From NCBI GenBank assembly GCA_026122225.1, contig JANEZZ010001570.1, positions 3,162,001-3,226,000 on the forward strand: a DNA stretch of 64,000 bases, written 5' to 3'. This stretch comes from Heloderma charlesbogerti. Taxonomy: Eukaryota > Chordata > Lepidosauria > Squamata > Helodermatidae. The notes beneath the pieces are model-generated. The model was not told where the DNA came from and did no database searches. It saw nothing but the letters and a program-made list of their open reading frames with translations. This document shows positions 21,497-31,765 of this stretch, piece after piece. Within the stretch, counting starts at the first letter, position 1; each line of letters begins with the position of its first letter. Both the position numbers and the translations under genes were made by a program.

Positions 21497-21672
21497 TGTT
21501 TTGAAGAGGCTCCAATCACCATCAGAGAGGGGGCAGAGGACTTGGCTGCAGACAAGACAGGTTCTGACACCAAGTTCCCTGGCATCCCAGGGAACTTCGT
21601 GGCAGAACCTGTCTTGTCTGCAGCCAAGTCCCCTGCCCCCGCTCTGATGGTGATTGGAGCCTTTTCAAAAAC
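21497..21672. repeat. Hairpin repeat with about 84-bp arms and tiny loop
   Basis: The left arm (21497-21580) and right arm (21589-21672) are near-perfect reverse complements, meeting around GGCATCCC. Examples: GAGGCTCCAATCACCATCAG with CTGATGGTGATTGGAGCC, and CTTGGCTGCAGACAAGACAG with its complement. It looks like the core of a foldback DNA element; ORFs on both strands across it mirror each other and are not genes. Confidence 0.85.
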
Positions 21673-21996
21673 AGATGCCAGGTGGAGCCGGCTGGACGAC
21701 TGAAGGGAAAGCGGGTAAACAAGGTACACACGGTGGGTGGTGCATCTGATCTGTTGAGTACGCCAACCACGCACTGTGGGATGTTCGCAAAACAACCCAC
21801 AGTGCGTAGCTCGTCACGCATCATAGGTTAGCATGTTGTGCGAATGTGCCCATAGAAGACCAATGATGGGGAAACAAAAGAGGAAGGGTAGAATGTAGGC
21901 AAATGCAAGTACATGGAGTTGGAGAAGCTGAGGACATAGGCGGGACATACTGAGAAACAAGTGCTGAAAGATAGGCTGGAGCTTTAAAGGGTGAAG

Positions 21997-22256
21997 CTTT
22001 AAAGCAAGGGTTGGCAACATGAGGCCTGAAGGCTGCATGCAGGCCTTGAGCGTTCTCCAGCCCTCTGGAATTTCAACAAGCTGAATATTTTAGCACTCTC
22101 TAATGCTATGGAGCAGCTTGCCACTGAATTTCAGTAACAAACTGTCAATTTCAGGTCTGGGGGGGGGCATCTTGTGCTGCGCTACAGACTGTGCCCCATG
22201 CCGGGGGCCAAAAATAGGGCCTGTACCTTTGAAAGTTGTCTACCCATGCTTTAAAG
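21997..22256. repeat. 8-bp TSD (CTTTAAAG) of a hAT MITE
   Basis: CTTTAAAG at 21997-22004 and 22249-22256, exactly outside the element ends. A third copy of GCTTTAAAG sits 16 bp upstream (21981-21989), so the site itself was repetitive. Confidence 0.8.
22005..22248. mobile_element. hAT-like MITE (244 bp)
   Basis: The left end is CAAGGGTTGGCAACATG and the right end is AGTTGTCTACCCATG, imperfect inverted repeats of the CAGGGGTGGGCAAC type. An 8-bp TSD flanks it. No coding capacity. Confidence 0.8.
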
Positions 22257-22402
22257 GTGAGTACAAGGAGGTTGTGTTGGTCAGAGATTGGATGTGAGGA
22301 AGCAATGGGATCTTAAGAAGATAACTTCCATCCCTTCCATATGTATTTTAGGATCATGCCTTTGTTTCCATCTCCAATTTTGATGATTAGAGCTCAACTT
22401 AC

Positions 22403-22500
22403 ATATGTTATACCACTGGATTTTTCAGGCTGTTTTGTTTCATTGTGCAGGCAAGACTCTGGGAACCACTGGACATGATATCTACTCCTGCTGCTTGGAT
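22403..22500 (-). CDS. ANOS1: ANOS1 exon 10 (middle of FNIII-3)
   Basis: Acceptor CTATTTAG, then (completing Asp) [20 protein letters not shown] and [12 protein letters not shown], ending before donor GTAAGT. Human has the matching RYHVRWFPEACAHN block. It gives the central strands of the third FNIII repeat with the conserved Trp. HNET is a potential N-glycosylation site aligned with human HNRT. 98 bp; begins with two codon-completing bases and ends in phase 0. It is separated from exon 9 by an 18-kb intron full of retrotransposons. Confidence 0.95.
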
Positions 22501-23315
22501 CTAAATAGAACAAAATAGGAAATATTATTTAACTGTTTAAATCATCTGCAACTTTTCAAACTTTAAAAAACAAAACATTTTGGCATATCTAGATCTGTAA
22601 ACAGGAAAATATAAGGCCTGTCAGTCACTCACCATTCATAAGGAAAAGGGGTAAAAATATGTCCCAAATAATTGCACTCATCTCATAATTTAGTAAAACG
22701 CACAGCTAAGCCAATATAAAAAACATGAGATGAAAGCATCAATTCTTACTTCCAGAAAGATTTGGGGAATAATGCAACTGTCCATGTTAACTGTCTAACT
22801 GCTTAAACATACAGAACATACAGAACATTGCACTGAAGCTGCATGGCACCATTCAGAAAGTTAGCATTTAGGACAATGGGAAATTGTCCTTAACTTGTTG
22901 TCTCAAAAGCTCTTAGATGATGGCTGCAAGATATGAGAAGACATCAAACATACCTATTATTAAAGAATGGATTACAAAGTTTTGGGATTATGCTACAATG
23001 GTGGGTAAGTTACCTAATTTATATAAGAGTGTGAAGGGGGGAGGAAGTCAAAATTGAATAATTTTATTATTAATTGGTCACTATTGATCATTTTCTGCAA
23101 ATAAAATGCTGTTAATTCCACCAGTTTATAATATTGTCCTGCAATATTATGAAGGCTTTTTAGAATTTTGCCCTTTGATTGTATTCCTCATAAATATTAT
23201 CTTTTTTTCCTTGTTAGCTTGGAGTACTTTTTTATCCTATTGTGAATGATTTTTTCTTTCTATTTTGTTTTGAGAAGAAAAAGAAATGTTTCCTTGAGGA
23301 AAGAGTCTTAGATGA

Positions 23316-23944
23316 TGGCTGTGTTTGGATGTCACAATAAACGATGGTTTACCATGATGAGAATGAGCCTTGCCTCCCTCCAGACTTGTGTACTTCCCCT
23401 CCCACAACTGCTGCATGATCATAGTCTTGATAGCTATGTGCTAACTCCAGTACCAGAGGCAGTGAGCCTATGTACACCAGTTGCTGGGGAACATGGGTGG
23501 GAGGGTGCTGTTGCGCTCGCGTCCTGCTTGTGAGTTCCTGGTCGACAGCTGGTTGGCCACTGTGCGAACAGAATGCTGGACTAGATGGACCTTTGGTCTG
23601 ATTCAGCAGGGCTCTTATGTTCTTATCATGAGGTTGGAAGCTTTCACTTCAGGTTTAGATTAACTGCAATTTCTTGTGTCATTTGAACCTGACAAACTAT
23701 GGTTAATCTTAACTATTGTTTGTTTGAAACAAGTCAAATTCAAAACATGTGTTATGAAATTAATTTGTCTCAAACAAACCATGGTTGACATTAATCACAG
23801 TTTGTCAGGTTCTGATGCAGTGGTAAACTGTAGTCTGCTATGCTGTGCCAGAAGAGAGGGGAGGGAGGAATGTCCAAACTTGGAAAGAGGCTAGGTCATT
23901 CCCATAACAATAAACTGGTTTATTGTGATGTCCAAAATGCTGCC
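23316..23944. mobile_element. Palindromic MITE with ACAATAAAC arms, interrupted by a SINE
   Basis: The left end (GTTTGGATGTCACAATAAAC, then GATGGTTTACCATGATGAG) is mirrored at the right by CTGGTTTATTGTGATGTCCAAAA. Internal copies of AAACAAACCATGGTTGACAT add further symmetry. A SINE 3' segment sits inside (23478-23625). Ends approximate. Confidence 0.6.
23478..23625 (+). mobile_element. SINE 3' segment (GATGGACCTTTGGTCTGA type)
   Basis: Contains CTGGTTGGCCACTGTGCGAA, then AATGCTGGACTAGATGGACC, and ends CTCTTATGTTCTTA. A minus-strand relative lies at 39940-40130. It lacks a clear A/B box, so it is either a 5'-truncated SINE or a tail shared with a LINE. Confidence 0.65.
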
Positions 23945-24691
23945 AATATCTTCACATTTACAATGGAGAGTTTCAATTCATCTTAAGGTTTTGCTTCCAT
24001 TGACAGTTAGTATACAATTGCCCCATTAACCTTCTAAGATGCTGTATTAAAATGTCAATTTCTTTTAACTTTCTTTGTAAATTTTGGAAAAAGATTAAAA
24101 AGGAAAGAATGCATATTCCAGACTGACCATTGAAAAAAAATCATTTATTGACAACTGCTGGCCCCATGCATCCACAATGTATAATATATGTGGGTATTTG
24201 CCACATGTTTTATAATAATAACAAAACACACAAATGTTCACTATCTATAATAATATGTAATAATCAGCTAAACTTAACCAAGTGAACTCATATCACAACA
24301 TATTTTTAAGTTATCACACTGTTATGAATGACTGCCAGGAAGTGGTGACTGTAACTGTGGATGCCTTTCATCAAACATTATTTCCTCCACATGGTTGTAT
24401 CCCCAGACCATTCATAGAAGTATTTACAGAAGCCTGAATCAGCTCTATGAGTTTGACTAAATTAAAGCAAAAAGGATGAGAGGAACAAGTGATTAGCACA
24501 GAAATACAGGTCACAGAACCAGCACAGGGGTCTGAAAAGGTGTACTTATAATATGAGTAATTTTCTAACTTTAGGAAAATGCTTGAAGCTTCAACTTATG
24601 TTTAGAAATTCATCCAGAAACATCTTTAATAATATTACAGCATCCCTTAAATACAGTATCGGCTGAAGCATGTCTACTAAACTTAATCATA

Positions 24692-24699
24692 CAAAAGCC

Positions 24700-24743
<44 letters not shown>

Positions 24744-24746
24744 TCA
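24692..24746. repeat. (TTTC)n microsatellite
   Basis: About 13 tandem CTTT units. The KERK-type ORF on the minus strand is an artefact of this tract. Confidence 0.95.
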
Positions 24747-27700
24747 ATATTCCACATTTATCTTCTCCTACAAATCTTTTCCACTTTGTAGACCAGGTGA
24801 ATAATTTCATTTAACACTGTTTATTATTGCTGTCATTTTTTTTTTGCAGATAATTGCCTTTTCCTCATTTCCTCTTGCTCCTGAAGAGAGCCAGCTAAAA
24901 TAACTTTTCAAACTGAAGATTTTTTTTCCATATCTCAAATAAGTAGATTCTTAGGGTCATGTCTGTAAAAGACTCATTGGGATACATGGAGATAGTCTCA
25001 ATGAAACAGCGAGTGTAAGGCGGTAAGAGTTAGTTCAATGGCACATACTTCTTTTAAATCTGGCATGAAATTGATATACTCAGTCAAAATCCACTGAAAC
25101 CCTCCAGTCTCTCTTTAAGTTACTATTGGGATTTCACGACAGATTTAAAAACAATAACATTTTCAATGCAAAAAGCTGTTTCTGGCTAGTGGCTAGTCAT
25201 ATAAGACCCATTATATCCAAAGACCACTTTTACATATCGAAAAACCACAAGACCATCTATAAACCACCTACTTTTAAGTTAACCACTGAATTCGGTTGTT
25301 GTGTCTAAATGCAGGCTGTTGTGCAAATAAACTAGCAATTCCAAGTAACAGAACAACACCCCAGCAGCCTTCCTACATCATACTGGTCTGAATTAGCCCT
25401 TATGTTGCAGAGCCATGCTGTCCGCAACAGCCCTGCCGTATCACCAGGCACATCAACACCAGTGGCTGTTGCAGTAGCAGTTCAAGGGCTGGAGCAGGCT
25501 CCCAACACCTGCATGTATAGGTGGAGTGTGTGTGTGTGGGGGGGCCTACAAGTAGTCTCAAAGCTGTGGTTCCTAAACTTGCGCCAAATGACTGATTTGT
25601 TCATCTCTGTTAATATCACAGCACCAGTGTATAAATCAGAAAAGTATCTCCTGCCTTTCCCACTGGCATACTTAAGGCCAAAAAATCACCACTGAAAAAT
25701 AACAACAAATCAATAAAAAAATTACAGAAACCCAACAATGATTCTTCATGGAACAGTTTTTGGCAACTTTCTCTGATGCTGATATGTTAATGTTATTTAA
25801 CGGTACCAGAAGTGATAAAAATAGTTTGATTTTAACATGAATTATGTTTGACTTTACATTTTCTCAAAGGTTTAAGGAACAGGAGAGGAAGAGGAAAAAA
25901 CCAGGAGGCTATTTCAATAAGAGCTAATGGAGAAGGTCTGGAACTATAGCACTTTGTAGGATAAGGCTAAAAATTTGCTTAAACGTTGGCACGGATAGTT
26001 TTAATTTCTTGCTTAAGTGTCTATTGACTGGAAACAGTTTTCATACTAATCTGTTAGTCTACATCTGTTGTCAGCAATGGCATGACATTAAATTGATTTG
26101 CACCATCCCCATGACAATGAAGTATATACAAAGCAGGTGCTTTTCATTTGCACTCTACAGATTCTTTATGATCTTCAATGTAAACCTGAAAACCTCGTGC
26201 ATCTCAAGATTGTATTTAAATAAAATAATGCTCACAAACATAGGAAGAGAAAGTCTTAATTCTGTCTGTAATGCCCTAGAAGTAGAAGAAAAATCAAATG
26301 AAGTAAGCTATGGCAGAAAAAAGATCTAGGGAAAACACTGTAAAGATGAAAGAGAATGGGATGGGTGGTGATCAGAAATTAGTTCCTCACTAGTTTCAGT
26401 GGGACTCTGACTAAAGTTTAGTGGCTTCATAGTGTTCCATATCCTGAACACTGTGAGCTACTTAATAGGCATTAGCTCTTGAAAGGAGAGGATTGAATTG
26501 CATGCTACCGATAATTAATTTTTTAAAAGGCTTTGCATGTAGTGATGTGGTGCAGAAAATTTTCTAGTGCTTTATTTTTCTACAGAAAATTTTCCACTTC
26601 ATAAGTTCATTAGTAAAAGTGAATGTAGACGTCAAACAGATCAGAAAGAAGACTGCTATTCAAGCCCTTGTGTTAGGCCTCTGAGTTAACTGGGATGGAG
26701 CTTGATAGGGGAATTTGCTTACGTTTGGTTAGTGATAGGAACTGGGGCTTCCAACACTTGCTTGATGGTAAAGGTAACTGTATAGAAACCCTATTTAAAA
26801 GTAGGAACAACATTCTTAAAATAATAAGCTTTCTAGTTTCCTTTTTAATAAAATACTATATATCTTTGTTTGCTGTTCTGGCACCTCTGATCTGTTTTGT
26901 CTCATGCCTAATGGCCAGCTACTTCAAGGGAAAAGGCATATGTTAAATAAAAGGGCTGTTGCTTAATGGTGGCAGCAGAAATGAAGGGAGGGATTTCCCA
27001 GTGGTGAGGGGTGATCCTCCACATTTGGAGATAGGGATGTTTTTCCCTAGTGTACAGGCCACCACCCCAAGAGTAGGTTCTCCACAGCGTCCCAACAACC
27101 TCAGTGGAAGAAAGTTGAACTCTGTTGAAATAGACAAGTGGTTGTCAGCATATCATACACAGATCACTTGGTTGCTAAAATTAGTGTGTCAAAAGTTTCC
27201 AGTACCTTCAGGGTACTAGGGGGATGTTCTTAAATTTAAACAATTTAAGGGAAGTACGTGTATTACTGAGACTTGGGTGGGTGAGCTGGGTGGGGTCAAC
27301 CTGACTCAGCTCTGCTCACCTAGGTACTCAGTGCAGCACCAACATAGGTTGGAGGGCCGGGGGGGGGTGGAGTTGCCATGGTTCATAGAACTTCCATCTC
27401 TATCACCAGGAGACCACTCCACCTTGGAGCGGGCCTTGAGGGGTTGCACCTGGTGTTGGGCCATAGAGACAGATTGGGGATGCTGCTGGTGTACCGCCCA
27501 CCCTGCTGCCCAGCATCCCCCCTGACTGAGCTGGCGGAGGCAGTTGCAAGTGTGGTGTTGGAGGAACCCAGACAATGGTTCTGGGTGACTTCAACTTCCA
27601 TGCTGAGGCTGTCTCTGGAGTTCCAGCTCAGGACTTCATGGCCTCCATGACAACCATGGGGCTATCTCAGTATGTCATTGGCTCAACACATGAAGCAGGG

Positions 27701-28544
27701 CACACCCTTGATTTGGTTTTTGCCCCAACTTGTGAGATGGGTAGTCTGAAGATTGTGGGGCTCTAAGCAACCCCATTGTCATGGTCAGACCATTTCCTGG
27801 TGAGATTTGAACTTACGGAGTTAACTCTCCTCCCCTGGGGCTGGGGGATCTATTTGGATGGTCCACCCCAGGAGACTGATGGAATCCAATGGATTTCTGA
27901 ATGCTATTGGGGATTTTCCAGCGGAGAGAGCTGGTAATCCAGCCAAAGCCCTAGCCTCACTGTGGAAGAGTGAGATGCGGAGGGCCACTGACTTGATTGC
28001 ACCTGAGTGCAATCTCTGGCACTATGGAGCCCATTCTGCTCCCTGTTATACTGGGGAGCTGCAGTCAATGAAACAGGCTGGACGTCAGCTAGAGCACAAA
28101 TGGTGCAAGACTAGAAGTGAAGATGACCGAGCATGCTCTAGAGGGCATAATTATGCCTACAGCATGGCAGTATGGGCAGCAAAGAAGGTTTATTTTACTG
28201 CCTCCATTGCGTCCTCAAGTAGCTGTCCAGCGGAGTTCTTCCAGGTGGTCCAATGGTTGTTAACATCTTCCCCAGTAAATGGGGCCCTGGCCCCATCGAG
28301 GACCGGCTGTGACCTTTTTGCATCGTACTTTGAGGACAAAATCACTTGTCTCCGCAGTGACTTTGATGCTGTTTTTAGTGCAGTACCAGTCAAGGTGTCT
28401 GCTGCCACCATCTGCCCGATTTTGTGGGACCAGTTCCAGTTGTTACGGCCTGATGATGGGGACAAGATACTTGCAGTAATGTGACCGACCACATGCCCTC
28501 TTGATCCCTGTCCCTCCTGGCTAATAAAAGCTAGCCGAGAGGGT

Positions 28545-30000
28545 ATGACTGGGTGGGTCCAGGGAGTGATAAATGTTTCCCTACGCGGAGGGGTGGTCCC
28601 TGCTGTCCTTAAGGAGGCAGTAGTGTGGCCACTCCTGAAGAAGCCCACTCTGGACCCAATGGTATTAGACAACTACCGTCCAGTCACAAATACCCCTTTT
28701 CTAGGCAAGGTACTTGAGAGGGTTGTGGAGGACCAACTGCAGGCACTCTTGGAGGATACTGATTATCTAGACCCATTTCAATCTGGGTTTCATCCTGGTT
28801 ACTGGACTGAATCAGCCTTGGTTGCCCTGATGGATGACCTTTATCGAGACAAGGACAGGGGGAGTGCAACCCTGTTAATTATGCTCCATCTCTCATTGGC
28901 TTTTGATACCATCGACCATGGTGTCCTCCTGGATTGACTCTGTGGGATGTGTATTGGAGGCACTGTGTTACCGTGGTTCCGGTCCTACCTACGGGACCGA
29001 TTTGAGAAAGTAACTTTAAGTGATTATTCCTTGGCCCCTTGGCAACTGAGCAATGGGGTGCTGCAGGGCACCATCTTGTCCCCAGTGTTGTTTAACATAT
29101 ATGAAGCTGCTGGGAGTGGTCATTAGGGGATTTGGAGCTAAATGCCATCAGTATGCTGATGACATGCAGCTCTATCTCCCTGTGACATCTGAAGCAGGAG
29201 GGGCGGTGCAAGTCCTGAATCAGTGCCAAGACTCAGTAATGGGCTGGATGAGGGCCAATAAACTGAAGCTGAATCCTGGCAAGATGGAAACCCTGTGGGT
29301 GAGTGGTTCCCAGGTCTGGGAGATAGACTTATTGCCTGTTCTGGATGGGGTTGCAATCCCTCTGAAATATCAGGTCTGTAGTCTGGGGTTACTCCTAGAT
29401 CCATCATTGTCACTGGAGGCCCAAGTGGTTGCAGCAGCTCAGAGTGCCTTTTACCAGCTTCAACTGGTTCGCCAGCTACAGCCTCTCCTGGACAGGGATA
29501 GCTTGACCACAGTGGTACAGGTGTTAGTAACCTCAAAACTGGATTACTGCAATGTGCTCTATTTGGGGCTGCCCTTAAGGCTGGTCCGGAAGCTGGAGCT
29601 AGTGCAGAATGCAGCAGCTCAGCTGTTGTTGGGAGCTGCCCCTATTCAGCGTGTAACTCCTCTGCTGAGGGAACTGCACTGGCTGCCTATTCGCTACTGG
29701 GCCAGGTTTAAGGTATTATTACTAGTGTACAAAGCCCTAAACAACTTGGGACCAGGATACCTGAGAAAGAGCCTCCTTCCTTACCAACCTGCCCAGTCAC
29801 TGAGGTCATCAGAGGGCATGTTCCTGGTGGTTCCACATGGGCCCATGGCCCGGTTGGACTCCACCAGGAAAAGAGTCTTCAGTGTGGTGGCCCCCTTCCT
29901 GTGGAATTCCCTGCCTTTAGAGGTCAGGCAGGAGCCAACATTCTGTTCCTTCCGGCGCCTCCTGAAGACGCTGTTATTTCAAGAGGCCTTCCTTGCATGA
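28545..30000 (+). pseudogene. L2-like reverse transcriptase remnant
   Basis: The first block (28545-28937) reads VVWPLLKKPTLDP, NYRPVTNTPFLGKVLERVVE, QSGFHPGYWTESALVALMDD and LHLSLAFDTIDHGVLLD, followed by a TGA. The catalytic Asp expected at the start of motif A (DLS-x-AFDTIDH) is His here. Downstream (29053-30000) are HQYADDMQLYLP, the C-terminal LDYCNVLYLGLP, LRELHWLPIRYWARFKVLLL and LWNSLPLEVRQ. A frame break separates the blocks between NGVLQGTILSPVLFNIY and the YADD segment. The missing motif A Asp, stop and frame breaks each indicate that this copy is inactive. Confidence 0.88.
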
Positions 30001-30145
30001 CCAGCTGCGATTTGTTAAATTCCACTTTGTTGGGGTTTGTCTTGTTTTTTTAAAAAAAGTTTTAACTCTTTTAACCTGTTTGATTCTTTTACCATGTTGT
30101 TGACCACTCGGAAATCTTCTGATGTGGAGCGGTGTATAAATATTG

Positions 30146-30175
30146 TAAGTAAGTAAGTAAGTAAGTAAATAAATA
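30146..30175. repeat. (TAAG)n / (TAAA)n LINE tail microsatellite
   Basis: Tandem TAAG units pass into TAAA at the 3' end of the L2-like LINE. Confidence 0.9.
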
Positions 30176-30354
30176 CATGCTACCATCTTAAATTTTTTAC
30201 AAGTATTCCTATTTTAGAAATCTACGTAAGTGTGCTTTAATTTTTTTCTCAAATATTTCAGGTCAAATATTTGTGGTGTACTGAAACAAAAAATTAACTT
30301 GGGGTACTTTTTTAACGCTTTGTTTACTAAATACAAGTAAAATAAACATGCTAC

Positions 30355-30465
30355 ATTATATCTATCAGCTCTAGCCAGCATAGCCAATTGTAAGGCATGA
30401 TTTGAGTTGTAGGACAAAACATGTGGAGGACCATAAGTTGCCCACCCCTGCTCTAGGGCATCAGA
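30355..30465. mobile_element. hAT MITE end fragment
   Basis: The right end is GTTGCCCACCCCTG (inverted CAGGGGTGGGCAAC) next to CTCTAG, which also occurs at the left (about 30369). The inner half is missing. Adjacent sequence at 30465-30640 has a repeated GAAAATGTTCC/GGAAATTGTTTC theme resembling another hAT interior. Confidence 0.5.
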
Positions 30466-31384
30466 ACATTTTCAGATGCAAACTGAAAACTTTCCTATGC
30501 AAATGAACCTAATTTGCATTGGAAAATGTTCCAATAGAAATGGAAATTGTTTCTATGAAAATGAACCCTATACAGAATAATTTAATTTTCCCAAAAAAAT
30601 TCCAATTCAAAATTTTCTGGAAAACCCACATCACTGATTGAATGAGAGAGAGTTCTGCCAGAATGTCTTTGGAAAGATCTGCCCAGATGACCCAAACAAA
30701 AATGTTGGTGACTAAACCAACATGATTAATTCCATTTTATTACCATACATTTATAGTAATAGTTGCTTTTCTAAATCACAGACAAACAAAGTGAGCGAGC
30801 AGAAAAAGTTATTAGTATAACAGACATCAGATTTAGTCACGGCACTTCAGTGTAGATGTCTATTCCCCACAAGATCTGCAGAGACATTCCTGCATTGTCA
30901 TACAGATAATGAGGAGGAACTGTTTTCTACTCTTTGTGGTGCTCCACAAATACCCTCTTGTTGAAAGGTCTACGTACTTCAATCACTTAGAAAAAAATCT
31001 CAGAAAACATTATGGCTTTTTCATTAACACAAACAAAATGAACAGATATCAGCAATCATATTGATTCTGCAAAACCAAAAATATTCCTTTAAAAGGCCTG
31101 AGCCAGCAATCCTTACTCAGGGGAACAGTTTAATTAAGATCAGTTCCCCTAGCCCCACCTTCATTATTACTGTTCATATACTACTCTTTTTTCACCAACA
31201 TAATTATTTCAGTATTAGATCATATTAACACAATTGCTTATGTATGTAGTGGTCACAGAAAAAGGCAATCCATGTCGACTCCAGGTGCTTCTAGTGTGTG
31301 ATGATAAAGTCAAACAGTGAAGTCAACGTTTTGCACAATAACTCCTAATAAAGTAGCTTGCAGTAGTGGGGCATGATGAACGTA

Positions 31385-31565
31385 GGAAGCTACCTTATAC
31401 TGAGCCAGACCATTGGTCCATCTAGCCCAGACGTGTCATCACTGATTGGAGACAGCTCTCCAGGGTTTCAGGCAGGAATAGTTCCAGCCCTACCTGAAGA
31501 TACCAGGGATTGAACCGAGGATCTTCTGCATGCAGGTGCTCTATACTAAGCTACAGCTCCTCTCC
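31385..31565 (-). mobile_element. tRNA-derived SINE (complete, minus)
   Basis: On the minus strand: the tRNA-like head with GTAGCTTAGTATAGAGCACC, B box GGTTCAATCCCTGGTATC, the middle AGGTAGGGCTGGAACTATTC, and the tail CTAGATGGACCAATGGTCTG with AAGGTAGCTTCCTA. This is the common squamate SINE layout. Head-to-head with the next SINE. Confidence 0.85.
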
Positions 31566-31567
31566 AT

Positions 31568-31765
31568 GAGCAGTCTTTGCTCAGTTGGCAGAGCACATGT
31601 TCTCCATGAGTAGAGTTTCACAGGTTCAGCCCTTGGCATCTGAAGCTGAAGGACTTAAAGTAGCAGGGCTGAAAAAGGGCCCAGTCTTTGATAGCTACTG
31701 TTAGGAGAGACAGTGTAACATGGAATACTGGCCGATTATAAGGCAGCTGCTTCTTACACAGGCAC
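31568..31765 (+). mobile_element. tRNA-derived SINE (degraded, plus)
   Basis: Head TTGCTCAGTTGGCAGAGCAC, B box AGGTTCAGCCC, tail TAAGGCAGCTGCTTCTTA. Same family as the neighbouring minus-strand copy, with several changes. The two SINEs meet at about 31566 and form a large inverted pair. Confidence 0.75.

Larger units (their letters stand above)
20908..22402 (-). other. ANOS1: ANOS1 intron 10
   Basis: About 1.5 kb. It holds a long hairpin MITE (21497-21672), a second short palindrome (21769-21810, arms CGCACTGTGGG) and a hAT MITE with TSD (22005-22248). The stretch 21038-21300 is repeat-like (CAGGTAGGGGTGGGCCAAG start), with no confirmed ends. Confidence 0.8.
26940..30180 (+). mobile_element. 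L2-like LINE (CR1/L2 superfamily), degraded
   Basis: About 3.2 kb. Landmarks in order: endonuclease motifs CITETW (about 27256-27273) and VLGDFNFHAE (27578), then reverse transcriptase blocks and the C-terminal region typical of L2-like elements. It ends in GGAGCGGTGTATAAATATTG and a (TAAG)n tail (30146-30175). It is antisense to ANOS1 in intron 9. Multiple frame breaks; 5' end approximate. Confidence 0.85.

Noticed and set aside
27277..27650. Overlapping ORFs on both strands in a GC-rich patch
   Set aside because: They are degraded endonuclease-region frames and antisense shadows of the L2-like LINE.
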